Assembly: GCA_964017195.1 (NCBI GenBank)
Contig: OZ024900.1
Coordinates: 31,636,641-31,700,640 of the forward strand
DNA from: Siderastrea radians
Taxonomy: Eukaryota; Cnidaria; Anthozoa; Scleractinia; Rhizangiidae
Reading direction: 5' to 3'
DNA length: 64,000 nucleotides
In this document: piece after piece, positions 43,901 to 54,664 of the stretch
How the letters are laid out: every line of letters begins with the position of its first letter
Numbering within the stretch: the first letter of the stretch is position 1
Translations under genes and position numbers: made by a program
The notes under the pieces: model-generated
Database searches by the model: none
Told to the model about the DNA's origin: nothing
Seen by the model: the letters and a program-made list of their open reading frames with translations, nothing else

Positions 43901-46900
43901 ATGAACTGCCTACACTTGTTCCATTTAATAAGTAGCACAATGCTGGCTATACCTGTCGCAAAATCGGATGCAGTTCAAACCGTAGCATTGAACGTACCGC
44001 GGTACGCTGCTACTCTTGCCTTATACATACTTATCACCCAAGCATGCAATGATTTCTCTAACTTTTCGTCACTCAGTTACCATGGTAACATAACTTATAA
44101 TAAAAGTGTTCCCTATAAATTGAATGAAACTTCTGAGAAAATGCGGGGAAGGTAACACTAACACCTTGCCAACGTATACTAACGTTTGGATAACCTGTGC
44201 ACATTGAAACTATTACGCTACAAACATGAAATGTACTGAGGTATAGAAGAGGAAACTGGTCATTGTAAAAATCAAAACTATTACGTTACAAACACGCTCT
44301 ATGAAGAAAAATTAAACTAGCCGTGAAATCTTGTGCCTTTCGTAACTTTAACAGGTGAAAATAAATAATAAATACAAGTAAAATTAATCGCCGGATTCTG
44401 CTCTCTTTCTCGCACGATATGGTACGATGCTAATGAGAAAAAACTATAAGATAAAAGAAGGATGTAATGCTCGCCTACTTTGCTATGATGCTAGTGGAGA
44501 AACATAGGACATGTCGTTCAATATTTGTTGATGCAGTCGCTCTGTACCGTGCGGGGTTACGGGGCTACCACGGTACGCTGCTATAACTTATCGCTCTTAC
44601 TGTGTGGGGGTACGGCGCTACCACGCTACGCTACTATTATTTCCTACGTCACTGCATAAGTCGATCGTTCCTTGTGGGGGTACGGGGCTACGACGGTACG
44701 CTGTTCCTTCATTACTTAATTGATCGTAAATACTTTGTCATAAATTCTTAAAGTGGTTTTTACGGATGTTCTGGATGAAAGTGCAATGCTAAAGCTACTA
44801 TACCCGTACGAAACAGATTACGTTCACGCAGTGCTGCTTTAGCGGCTAAAAATGACTGCAGTGAGCACAACAGAAAGGTTCCACGAACGCTGCTTTCATT
44901 GCGCTGCAGCAGTGACAAAAAATGACTGCATGAGTGCTGCAGAAGCGACATTGGGAGCTGCTGGAACGCTGCAAGAAAGCTACTGCAAAATAGCAACATG
45001 AAGCTTTATGGTGGATTAGCAGCGTATCGCTATAACGTACAGAGAAACGTTGAGAACGGAGAAAAGCTGAGAAGACAAGGCAAATACTGTACAAACGAAC
45101 TAACGTACGGAGAAAAGCTGAGAAGACAAGACAAATACTGTACAAACGAACTAACGTACAGAGAAACGTTAAGAAGATAAGACAAATACTGTACAAACGA
45201 ACTAGCGTACGGAGAAAAGCTGAGAAGACAAGACAAATACTGTACAAACGAACTAACGTACAGAGAAAGGTTGAGAAGATAAGACAAATATTGTAAAAAC
45301 GAACTAACGTACGGAGAAACGCTGAGAAAATAACTCAATACTGTACAGACGAACTAACGTACAGAGAAACGTTAAGAAGATAAGACAAATACTGTACAAA
45401 CGAACTAACGCACCGAGAACGATTAATGTGACGACAGTAATATCGTGTCACACGATATTACTGTCGTCACATTAATCGTTCTCGGTGCGTTAGTTCGTTT
45501 GTACAGTATTAGTCTAACCTTCTCAACGTTTCTCCGTACTTCAGTTTGTCTGTACAGAACTATTAGTCTTGTCTTTTTCACGTTTCTCCGTACGTTAGTT
45601 CGTTTGTACAGTTATGTGTCTTATCTTCTCGGCGTTTCTCCGTACGTTAGTTCGTTTGTACAGTGTTTGTCCTATCTTCTCAACGTTTCTTCGTACGTTA
45701 GTTCGTTTGTACAGTATTTGTCCTATCTTCTCAACGTTTCGCCGTACGTTAGTTCGTTTGTACAGTATTTGTCTTATCTTCTCAGCGTTTCTCCGTACGT
45801 TAGTTTGTTTGTACAGTATTTGTCTTATCTTCTCAGCGTTTCTCCGTACGTTAGTTCGTTTGTACAGTATTTATCTTATCTTCTCAACGTTTCTCCGTAC
45901 GTTAGTTCGTTTGTACAGTATTTGTCTTATTTTCTCAGCGTTTCTCCGTACGTTAGTTTGTTTGTACAGTATTTGTCTTATCTTCTCAGTGTTTCTCCGT
46001 ACGTTAGTTCGTTTGTACAGTATTTGTCTTATTTTCTCAACGTTTCTCCGTACGTTAGTTCCTTTGTACAGTATTTGTCCTATCTTCTCAACGTTCCTCC
46101 GTACGTTAGTTCGTTTGTACAGTATTTGTCTTATTTTCTCAGCGTTTCTCCGCACGTTAGTTCGTTTGTACAGTATCTGTCTTATCTTCTCAACGTTTCT
46201 CTGTACCGGTTATAGTGATGCGTTGCTAATGTACCATAAAGCTTCATGTTGCTATTTTGCAATTATAGCTCTCTTGCAGCGTTCCAGCAGCTCCCAATGT
46301 CGCTTCTGCAGCACTCATGCAGTCACTTTTTTGTCACTGCTGCAGCGCAATGAAAACAGCGTTCGTGCAACCTTTCCGTTGTGCTCACTGCAGTCATTTT
46401 TAGCCGCTAAAGCAGGACTGGGTGAACGTAATCTGTTTCGTACGGGTATAGTAGCTTTAGTATTGTAGTATTGCGATTTCATCCAGAACATCTCTAAAAA
46501 CCACTTGAGGAATTTATGACAAAGTATTTACAATCAAATTATGAATATATGAAATTCATATATTTGAACTGCGGAATGAAGAATTAAATGTATTAACTGC
46601 GAGGATCTTCTTTACATTTAATTATTTACAATCAATTAAGTAATGAAGGAACAGCGTACCGTCGTAGCCCCGTACCCCCACAAGGAACGATCGACTTATG
46701 CAGTGACGTAGGAAATAATAGCAGCGTAGCGTGGTAGCGCCGTACCCCCACACAGTAAGAGCGACAAGTAATAGCAGCGTACCGTGGTAGCCCCGTAACC
46801 CCGCACGGTACAGAGCGACTGCATCGACAAATATTGAACGACATGTCCTATGTTTCACCTATAGCATCATAGCAAAGTAGGCGAGCATTACATCCTTCTT

Positions 46901-49802
46901 TTATCTTATAGTTTTTTCTCATTAGCATCGTACCGTAACGTGCGAACAAGACAGCACAATCCGGCGATTAATTTTACTTGTATTTATTATTTATTTTCAC
47001 CTGTTAAAGTTACGAAAGGCACAAGATTTCACGGCTAGTTTAATTTTTCTTCATTGAGCGTGTTTGTAACGTAATAGGTTTGATTTGTATAATGACCAGT
47101 TTCCTCTTCTATACCTCAGTACATTCATGTTTGTAGCGTAATAGTTTCAATGTGCTCAGGTTATCCAAACATTAGTATACGTTGGCAAGGTGTTAGTGTT
47201 ACCTTCTCCACGTTTTCGCAGAAGTTTCATTCAATTTATAGGGAACACTTTAATTATAAGTTATGTTACCATGGTAACTGAGCGGGGAAAAGTTACAGAA
47301 ATCACTGCATGCTTGGGTGATAAGTATGTATAAGGCAAGAGTAGCAGCGTACCGCGGTACGTTCAATGCTACGGTTTGAAGTACATCCGATTTTGCGACA
47401 CATTTGATGCTGGCCGGAGGTTTTCAGCTCGTAGTGCCGTGGAGAGTTAGGCTTTTAGGTCGCGTGAGGATTTTGGTGCTACCGGTCCGATCCAGCGCGG
47501 ATCATGCCGCTGGGGAGATACGTTGGGCTTTAGTCACGCTTTCTTATGCGGGGAAGTCGAACGTCACGCCGATAGCGGAGCGGTGTCCCTCCTTTTATGC
47601 CATAATGGTGTGTTGTGTTTGTTTCATTTTATTATTTATTTCTAATTGGTACATTGTGGGAACTGTGACATTAATTAAAAAAAAACATTTTATTTAGCCA
47701 AACCAACTGCTGTGTATAAGGAACAAAATTCAAAACCATTCGAGTGACTAACGTTACGTAAACGTTCACGAGAGTTAGTTAAGACAGGTCCAAAATTTGT
47801 ACCTTAGCTGTCAAAATGTTTGAATTTTAACAAACCTTGTAACTTTAAGGATACTTTTTAAAAACTGATGCTATAAATCTGATGGACGTTGCCAACAACT
47901 TTGATGGCGAAAAAGCAAACAAGAAGCACCTTTTTGGCAAATTTTCAATGAACGATGTCCCCATAAAGGTGTTCTTTTTTAAGAAAAGAACATGCCTTAT
48001 GACCTATGTGTTAACGTCTGTATTTTGACGGGGTGTGGGGGAAAGAGGCTTTGACTAGGCCAATTTTACTCGGCCCCCTCAGTTATTTCAGCCTTGCTAC
48101 GGGCCTGGAGTAACAGAGTTCACATTTTTCAGATGTTCAAAAATCACCTCTTTGAAATAAAACTAACAATGCACAATGCTATGGAAAAGTTTTCTACTCA
48201 AAAGCTTTTATTTGAGTGGTCACACTTTGGGATTTAATTCAAAGCCACCTCCTTTTGTACCAGAAAGTAGACAGCTCTACTGCAAAGGACTGTTCAATAG
48301 TTTCAATTTTAATGAATAATTAATGTAAAGGGTTTTTTTTTTCACAGTCTCTGTTAGTACCACACGACTCAAGTTTTAGGTGATTTGATGTTACCTTTTC
48401 TTTTACACTGTTGCAATTTGCAGTTATATTACGATTTCAAAGTCAGTTTGGTCGACTACCACAGACTGCCATAAATCCTGAAGAAAGAGAGCAGCTGCTG
48501 AGGCTAAGGGATGATGTAATGAAAGAACTCAATCTTGATCTTGCACTACTTCCCGATGAATTCGCTAGGTGAGAAAGCTGCAGTTGATTATTTTGGTGTA
48601 ACTTAGCAGCAGTATTTTGTCAAGTTTAAAAGGCCACTCAAGATGGTTACAAGTACTTTTTTAAGTTGTACATACAAAACAATGCATGTTTTCAGAAACT
48701 GGTTATCTGAATTTGTCTTTTACCTATTTTGGAACCTGCCAGAGTCATTTGATACTGTGCCATCTTTCTCCCAGTCTTGTGCTTGAGAAATGTTCAATAC
48801 AAGGATGAATCCCTGTATGAACTGCCATGAAGTGTTCTGGTGGAATTAATTATATCCATTTTTGCTATAATTTTTTTTATCAAATAAAAGTACACCCACT
48901 GTCCCTCATACCCCCTTGATGTTGTCTGTTTAAAAATCAATAATTTTGTTTTACACATGAGACAAAAACTTATTTACTTATTTTTCAATTTTACAGCCAC
49001 TGTGCATCACAAGTTAGTCCTGTGTGTGCTATTGTTGGTGGCATTGTGGGACAAGAGGTTGTTAAGGTAGAGTATTGTTTTTTTTTATTTTTTATAAGTA
49101 ATCACAGGAGTGCAGTATTATCTTTACTAGGAGTAATCACAGGTCTTAAGGAGTTAAGTTAAAGGAGAAGGTCACTCCAGAAATGGTGTATTTTTTGAAA
49201 TCGCCAATAAAAAGATAACACTAAGTTGAGTTACTGATCGTGGTTTTAGCTTCTAAAGTACATCCGATCCCACTGAAATCCCTCTCCAAAGAGGGCCAAA
49301 ATTCAAGAGCCCACGTTACCCAACCGCTGGTCTCGTTGTACATTTTGACGTCACGGACAAGAGGCCAGGCTGCTAAGTACAATTCAAAATGGCGGCGCGC
49401 AGTGTTGAATTTTGGCCCTCTTTGGAGAGGAATTTCAATGGGATCGGATGCACTTTAGAAGCTAAAACCACGGTCAGAAACTCAACTTAGTGTTATCTTT
49501 TTAGTGGCAATTTCAAAAAATACACCATTTCTGGAGTGACCTTCTCCCTTAAACCTTAAAAATTACAATTCACAAGGAAAATAACACAGAACTGATCTTT
49601 CTAAAGCAAATCTGAAACAGTCAGCAAACAACTCATATAGAACAACTTTTGAGTACTTCATTTTTATTTTCTTGTTGTTGTCTTATTAAAAGTTGTCTAT
49701 GCACATTTGTTTCAGGCTGTTTCTGGAAAAGATGCTCCACTGAATAACTTCTTCTTCTATGATGGCTTAGAGGGACATGGAAGTGTGGAGTGCTTCAAAT
49801 GA
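37969..49802 (+). CDS. SAE1: SAE1, SUMO-activating enzyme subunit 1, complete 9-exon gene
   Basis: Exons: 37969-38081, 39115-39286, 40545-40691, 41071-41180, 41646-41757, 43002-43104, 48424-48568, 48997-49066, 49716-49802. Joined length is 1,059 nt, 352 residues (human 346); all introns are GT-AG and phases close. Signatures: EDEAALYDRQIRLWGLDAQK, RVLLVGIKGLGAEICKNL (Rossmann nucleotide-binding loop near residue 48), LNPMVQV, DVFGFYGFMFADLG and, near the end, VCAIVGGIVGQEVVKA and NNFFFYDG. A basic EAKRRKVD (about residue 204) is a likely nuclear signal. SAE1 forms the SUMO E1 with UBA2, which supplies the catalytic Cys. ATG 37969 is chosen because MVEN.. aligns with the vertebrate start; an in-frame ATG at 37744 would add 75 residues. 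Intron 6 (5.3 kb) holds a Ngaro remnant and giant palindrome. Confidence 0.97.
38155..38344. mobile_element. TTAA MITE family A, copy 6
   Basis: TTAACCCTTAAAGCCC at the left; right end degenerate (AAGGCTTGGAGTTAA). Confidence 0.78.
38554..38910. mobile_element. TTAAGGACGGTGCC foldback family, copy 2
   Basis: Left end degenerate (TTAAGCATAGTGCCTCT), right end AGGAGGCACCATCCGTAA. The same inner arms as copy 1 are present. Confidence 0.78.
39309..39503. mobile_element. MITE directly after SAE1 exon 2
   Basis: Ends TGTGCAGTTCCAGAAAATA and, reversed, TGTTGTTCCAGAAAATATC. It starts 23 bp after the exon 2 donor. Confidence 0.75.
39619..39830. mobile_element. TTAA MITE family A, copy 7
   Basis: TTAACCGTTTAAGCCC to GGGCTTAAAGGGTTAA, 212 bp. 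Confidence 0.87.
40308..40425 (+). repeat. tRNA-headed SINE
   Basis: GTAGCTCAGTTGGTAGAGCA and GGGTTCAAGTCCCACC form good A and B boxes with intact D and T arms. The anticodon loop is not standard (no T33) and the acceptor stem is weak, so this is a SINE head, not a working tRNA. A tail with AAAGATTTTTCTTTGATC follows. Confidence 0.78.
41879..42097. mobile_element. Foldback MITE, GGGCCCAGTTGCATAA ends
   Basis: GGGCCCAGTTGCATAAAGCA pairs with a right arm ending TTATGCAACCGGGCCC. AACTTAAGATTA and TAATCTTAAGTT also pair, as do TCCGGAGGA and TCCTCCGGA. Confidence 0.82.
43326..43672 (+). pseudogene. Tyrosine recombinase C-terminus of a second Ngaro/DIRS element
   Basis: Translation gives MRRYFLIVRLRGPLF, then GHSFRIGAVSTAAAAGLP with the HxxR motif, then a TAA stop (43566-43568) and VLGRWSSDCYQLYIHTPE with the Tyr position. 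The in-frame stop between the HxxR box and the tyrosine breaks the protein. It lies in SAE1 intron 6 in the sense direction. Confidence 0.88.
45038..45425 (+). repeat. 51-bp tandem array, left arm (about 8 units)
   Basis: Units alternate between CGTACGGAGAAAAGCTGAG and CGTACAGAGAAACGTTAAG types, followed by AAATACTGTACAAACGAACT. The period is 50-52 bp, so a two-unit higher order of about 102 bp is visible. Confidence 0.9.
45470..46210 (-). repeat. 51-bp tandem array, right arm (about 14 units)
   Basis: Inverted continuation of the left array: TTAGTTCGTTTGTACAGTAT then TTCTCAACGTTTCTCCGTAC. Because 51 is a multiple of three, three frames stay open and give 17-residue repetitive peptides of up to 284 codons. 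These are not genes. Confidence 0.9.
47415..47674 (+). mobile_element. Probable 3' tail of the second Ngaro element
   Basis: Follows the palindrome's right target duplication and ends CTGTGACATTAA, like the GCGTGACATTAA end of the first Ngaro. An open frame (47404-47697) has no recognised domain. Confidence 0.5.
47675..48423. other. Right part of SAE1 intron 6
   Basis: One degenerate ~120-bp repeat fragment (about 48170-48260) is visible; otherwise nothing recognised. Confidence 0.4.
49163..49554. mobile_element. Long palindromic MITE, copy 1 (SAE1 intron 8)
   Basis: Arms of about 165 bp: GGAGAAGGTCACTCCAGAAA at the left mirrors TTTCTGGAGTGACCTTCTCC at the right. Inner motif TCCAAAGAGGGCCAAAATTC. 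Confidence 0.9.
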
Positions 49803-50145
49803 TGGTTGCACTACTTTACTTTGTTTTCTGTTGTACTTACTTGTAAATATTAATCAGACGTCTGATCACGTGAACTTCTAAACAAAAATATCTTGAATGG
49901 ACAGTTTTTAGTCAGCTTAAAGCTTCAGGCTACGGTTAACTCAAGGTGATTTCATTACAGGATGTCTCATGCAATTTTCAATTTTTCAGTTCTTGGCAGT
50001 TTACATGAGTGGTTTTGCTACAAAATGAATTGAGATTGTTTTGTTGTGGAATTACATAGACTCAGTTGCCACATGTCTCTCTAGTCCAGCCTTCTTTCAA
50101 CTGCAATAAGAAACAGTGACTGGTAACTGAGCCAAGGGCTGTACT
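49803..50145. other. SAE1 3' UTR/downstream
   Basis: No canonical AATAAA was found close to the stop; no gene. Confidence 0.4.
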
Positions 50146-50149
50146 CTGG

Positions 50150-50415
50150 TTTACAGCACTTTTCAAATGAGTGTTGTAAAACCAAAATGAAAGTAATTAC
50201 CCCAGCCAATCATAACAAACACAAATTACCCAATGAAACAATCAGAACTTGAAGCAAATACATGTAACCTGGCACCAAGTCCAGGAATACATGTGTGAGC
50301 AAGTCGCGATTGGTAGGGGTTTTACTCCTTATTGCTCGAGAAAGCGGTAGAGCAAAGTAAAGCAAAACCATTCAGCAAAACGTGAATTACTTTCAACATT
50401 CAATTGAAAACTGCT
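50150..50415. mobile_element. MITE, GTTTTCAATTGAGTGTTGTAAAACC family, copy 1
   Basis: AGTGTTGTAAAACCAAAA at the left and CAACATTCAATTGAAAAC at the right. The second copy is at 51650-51915. Confidence 0.7.
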
Positions 50416-50678
50416 CCGTTTGAGTTCATGAAAATGTATTGTATTCACGGTAGACCCTGCTATCTTGAACCCTGGTTACCTCCAGTCCCCACTGTGTTGT
50501 TCCCCTTGGTTGATTTGCTTGCTTATTTACTATTGGCTGTCTTGAACTCCCATTATCTCTAAAACATTTTTGGTTTCCCTTGTGTGTTTGAGATAACAGG
50601 AGACTACTATACTTGGAAATTATAACTTGGGACCCAATTCCCTCTCCATAGGATGACTTCATTTCACAAACAACTCCT

Positions 50679-51155
50679 TAAAGGAGAAGGTCAATCCAGA
50701 AACGGTGTATTTTTTGAAATCGCCAATAAAAAGGTAACACTAAGTTGAGTTACTGACCGTGGTTGTTGCTTTTAAAGTGTATCCGATCCCACTAAAATTC
50801 CTCTCCAAAGAGGGCCAAAATTCAACACTGCACGCTGCCATTTTGAATCGTACTTAGCAGCCTGGCCGCTTGTCAGTGACATCAAATTGTGCAACGAGAC
50901 CAGCATTCGGGTAATATGGGCTCTGAAAAACGAGCCCACATTACCCGACCGCTGGTCTCATAGTACAATTTGACATCACGGACAATTCAAAATGGCAGCG
51001 CACAGTGTTGAATTTTGGCCCTCTTTGGAGAGGAATTTCAGTGGGATCGGATGCACTTTAGAAGCTAAAACCAAGGTCAGTAATTCAACTTAGTGTTACC
51101 GTTTTATTGGCGATTTCAAAAAATACACCGTTTCTGGAGTGTCCTTCTCCTTTAA
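50679..51155. mobile_element. Long palindromic MITE, copy 2
   Basis: The same family as 49163-49554, with the central part partly duplicated (CCGCTGGTCTC occurs again in inverted form). Confidence 0.88.
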
Positions 51156-51649
51156 TAGTACAAAACAAATAAGCAAGCAGTGACATGAAGCTAACGCTCG
51201 ATTTCCAACCATTTTCTGTGCCTATGCTCTTCCTCCCCCTCTACTGTTGGGAGGAGGGTGAAAACCGCACTCACTAATAAACGGCTGGAAATCGAGCTTA
51301 GATGTAGCTCTTCCCAGGATGAAATAACTTACGTATATTAGTGGTAATAACTTTGGGAGGAGTTTGGTCTATTTATTACAGTGGCGTTGCATTAGAGTTA
51401 TTATATTACACTCCAAGAATAAGTAATTTACTCCTATTGTGGAGTAAATTAAGACTAGAGTGTAAATTAAGAACAACTCCATTTGAGGAATGCAGCTACT
51501 TGAACGCAATTTTTGGAGTTAAAATACCTCTGAACGTTGCTACCTAAATGAAACAGCTGCTAACACGTCCTAAAGTAACAAACTTAACACAGAAGCAAAA
51601 CTTGCGAATAATTACTGGTTACCATAACCTTTGATACAGTAATACAATA

Positions 51650-51915
51650 GAACGGTTTTCAATTGAGTGTTGTAAAACCAAAACCAAAGTCTTTCTTTCT
51701 ATGACCAATCACTGCGGACACAAAGAACACAATAAACAAATGACATGACTGTCAAGCGCAGGAAAATGCATGCGACGTCACGGTTGGTTTTGGTTTTACT
51801 TCTGATTGGTCCAGAAAGTGGCGCGAGTTTTCTTAACTAATCACAAAGCCAAGTAAAGCAAAGCACTGCAAATGTGAATGACTTTTGATACTCAAATAAA
51901 AACCGCTGTTATAGT
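51650..51915. mobile_element. MITE, GTTTTCAATTGAGTGTTGTAAAACC family, copy 2
   Basis: GGTTTTCAATTGAGTGTTGT at the left; ACTCAAATAAAAACCG at the right. Confidence 0.72.
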
Positions 51916-52064
51916 ATCTTACGATAACTGCGTCAAAAAAGGAAGCAATACACTTGACTCCCTGTTGACTTTTAGTTTCTGACTGTACATTTAATATTTT
52001 AAAGGTTAATGTTATTAAAATTGTTTTATGAGAAATATAGAACTTCTAATAAAAAATAAAAAAT

Positions 52065-52320
52065 GTCGGGGAGAATAGTGGTGTACTTCAATGTTGTACA
52101 ATTACATCTATCTCAATTAACGTTGTCGGATTTTAAAGCCTCGAGCTCACGCGACAAGACCGAAAGTTAGTATGGGTAGCTGTACCATAAACATCTGCCT
52201 ATATGAATTATTTTTTGTAGGGGTGAGCCATAACTTAAGTTGGGTAAATTTATTAAAAAGTTATCCATATCACCTTACAGTCGCGTAGTCTTTTTGACAA
52301 CGTTAATTGAAATAGCTGTA
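52065..52320. repeat. Possible MITE with TCAATTAACGTTGTC ends
   Basis: TCAATTAACGTTGTC (52113) mirrors GACAACGTTAATTGA (52297). Confidence 0.6.
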
Positions 52321-52569
52321 TATAAATGCCTCCTCTGAATCACGCTTCTGTTGGAGCAAATTTCGAAACCCGTTTTTACGAAAACCAAAATGAATGACAA
52401 AGTATTTTAAGCGTCGCTGTCACTGAGAATAGTTGTCGCGTTGTGAGAAGGCATGAATGTCAAAGTGTCCTTTGAAAATCGCAGTCACTAAAACCTACAA
52501 AAAGTTCACACTACAGTTCAACGTTCAATTACATACCAGCTAAATCTATCCCCGCATCAAGAATCAAGA

Positions 52570-54012
52570 GTTCGACGTACCTTTTTCATAGCTTTTCGCT
52601 TGTTCTTTGAACTAAAAAACCTTGAAAAATCTAGTTATTTGGCAAAGTTTCCTCTCCTTATTAAAACATGCCTGAAGCGACTGATTTCCTTTTTACAACT
52701 GAAAACTTTCCTTTGTGACGTAACAAAGAAGGAAAAAACGCACGCGCTGAAACAGCCAATCAGACTCGTTCCTAGCTGACGTGATGCGAGCGCGTGCAAC
52801 GGTTTGAATGTGCGCCAGCGTTGTGTTTTTTCGGGGCAGAGCCACACCTTGAAAACTAAAGTTTTCTCAGCCTGAGATTGTATTTTAAGAAGCTCGCTTG
52901 AGAAAAGACTTCTATTTTACCTTTTTAAGGGCATTTTCGCTGCTATTGCTAATGTTCAGTAAGAAACAAACGAGTTTCTACACTGGCTCTGTTTGGCTTT
53001 CTATGGAAGCATCAAATTATTTTGAGCGTTTATCTCTCACAAGAAATAGAAACAAAAGCTAGAGTCCGTTATAGTGCATGGAAGTCATTGAGACCATATT
53101 AGAGTCCGTTTATAGAGACTATGCTCAATGGGCACAATAATCAATGAGACCGTGTGAGAGTCAGCGAGAGCGTATGACAGTTGGTGAGAGCACATGAGAG
53201 TCAACCAAGAGCACATGTGAGTCGATTAGAACGTACCAGAGGTAACGAGAGCGCATGAGAGTCAACAAAGGAGCATCAGAGTGAAGAAAATAATTTTATT
53301 CATAACTCAGCGAATATTTACATAATGTGTTCACATCAGAGTCAATGAGGGCGCATATGAGTCAGTGATAGCGCATAAAATTCAGAGGGAGCGCATGGAA
53401 GTCAGCGAGAGTGAATAGGAGTCAATGGAGGAACATGAGAGTCAGTGGGAGCGCATGGGAGTCGATGAGAGGGCATGAGTGTCAGGTAGAGCGCATGAGA
53501 GTTAGAGCGAATACGAGTCAACGAGAACGCATGAAAGTCTGTGAGAGCAACGAGGGACAACGAGGACGCACGAGAGTCAACGAGAACCGGTGGGAGTCAG
53601 TGAGAGCGCATAAGAGTCTGAGTGAGAGCGCATAAAAGTCAGTGAGAGCGTATGGATCAAAGAGGACGCATGGGAAGTTTGTGAAAGGAACTTACAAAAG
53701 CAAATGCAAAGGCGCGATATGTGGAAAATTGTCGACGTACCTTTTAAGCTTTTGTGCTCCTCTTTTGTTCTTTGAAGGAACTGAAGGGTCCCTTTCTCCA
53801 AAACGTCGAGTTATTCAGCAAACTTTCCCTCCTTCATAACAGGTCTGAAGCGACCGATTTTCTTTTCGCAACTAAAAATCTACCTTTGTGACAAAACAAA
53901 GGAGCGGAAAACGCGCGCGCATAGAAATTAGCCAATCAGATTCGTTTCTAGCTTACATGATGCAAGTGGGCGCTAAAGCGCGCGCCGTGGTTCGAATTTG
54001 CACCTGCGTTGT
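52570..54012 (+). repeat. Direct duplication (52570-52850 and 53733-54012) flanking a minisatellite
   Basis: Both copies contain CGACGTACCTTTT, GTTCTTTGAA, CTGAAGCGAC, CCTTTGTGAC, an AGCCAATCAGA box and GTTTGAATGTGCGCC- or GTTCGAATTTGCACC-like sequence. They are diverged. The repeated CCAAT-type box could mean old promoter duplicates, or simply a transposon's LTR-like ends. Confidence 0.65.
53090..53665 (+). repeat. ~20-bp minisatellite, GAGTCAnyGAGAGCGCATGA units
   Basis: At least 20 degenerate units of GAGAGCGCATGAGAGTCAA type. One short array-like piece (GTCGATGAGAGCGCATG) recurs at 55838. ORFs across it are repeat by-products. Confidence 0.88.
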
Positions 54013-54399
54013 TCGTTTTCCAAGGCCACATTTTTAAAATAATAATAAAAAATACTTCTACAAATTTTTAAGAAGGAGATTGTGTTTTACTTTACTGTGT
54101 TAGGAAGCAAATCAGGCTTATATTTTGCTTACTTTAGGACGTCTCTCGAAACTTTATTTTCCTTATTTGCTTTAGTCCTATTTTATTTTTACTGCTAGTG
54201 TTGAGCTTCGTTTCAAAGTTCATTCATGAAAAATAAACGAGACCCTACACTGGTTCTGAAAGGAAAGAAAACATTTCCTGTAACTGTGTCGAAGCAGTAT
54301 TACTTGGCCTTTTCATTCTAACGTAGAAAGCGTTTTCTACATTTGATCATTGTAGAAGCTAGCAGATAAACTGGCTTGGACAAGTCGAAAGACGAGCTT

Positions 54400-54650
54400 C
54401 TTGTTTTGCTACGAGGACCTCCTCCAGGGTGGAAGCTGTCTTGATCTCAGGCGTCCCTCCTTGTTCTATAGTGGTGCGCGTGGAGTGTGTGACGAATGCA
54501 CTGCATCCGGTGGATATCCTTCCCACGACGCCCTGCGTACCTGTTTTCCCGCGCTATACCGGCGCCTGGGCACGAGGCGGAGGGTGGAAGGCTGTGTCAC
54601 CTGCGCAATGAACCATCTCAGTTAATTCTGCAGCGTAGAAAGCCGGTGGC
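54400..54650 (+). other. GC-richer island of unknown nature
   Basis: About 250 bp with clearly higher GC than its surroundings, open in two plus frames (54401-54625 and 54429-54611). No domain recognised and no clear splice sites. It may be a processed or captured gene fragment. Confidence 0.35.
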
Positions 54651-54664
54651 GTAACATACAATGC

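Larger units (their letters stand above)
43940..47414. mobile_element. Giant foldback (palindromic) element with 51-bp tandem arrays
   Basis: The element proper is 43948-47406 (3,459 bp), flanked by ATGCTGGC on each side (43940-43947 and 47407-47414), an apparent 8-bp target duplication. The arms start TATACCTGTCGCAAAATCGG and, reversed, CAAATGTGTCGCAAAATCGG, and pair for about 1 kb before entering tandem arrays. The centre near 45449 is an almost perfect palindrome (GTGACGACAGTAATATCGTG and its complement). Arms include GGGGTACGGGGCTACCACGG-type subrepeats. No transposase ORF. Long arms with internal tandem repeats recall Drosophila FB/Galileo and sea-urchin TU foldback elements; an 8-bp duplication would suit the P or hAT superfamilies. 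Confidence 0.88.

Noticed and set aside
45445..46468. Long plus-strand frames of 256 and 284 codons encoding 17-residue repeats
   Set aside because: They arise because the 51-bp unit is a multiple of three with few stop codons. All three frames look alike in repeat structure and no initiation context or exon signal is present.
53411..53635. 74-codon plus-strand frame with RANTSQRERM-type repeats
   Set aside because: Translation of the 20-bp minisatellite.
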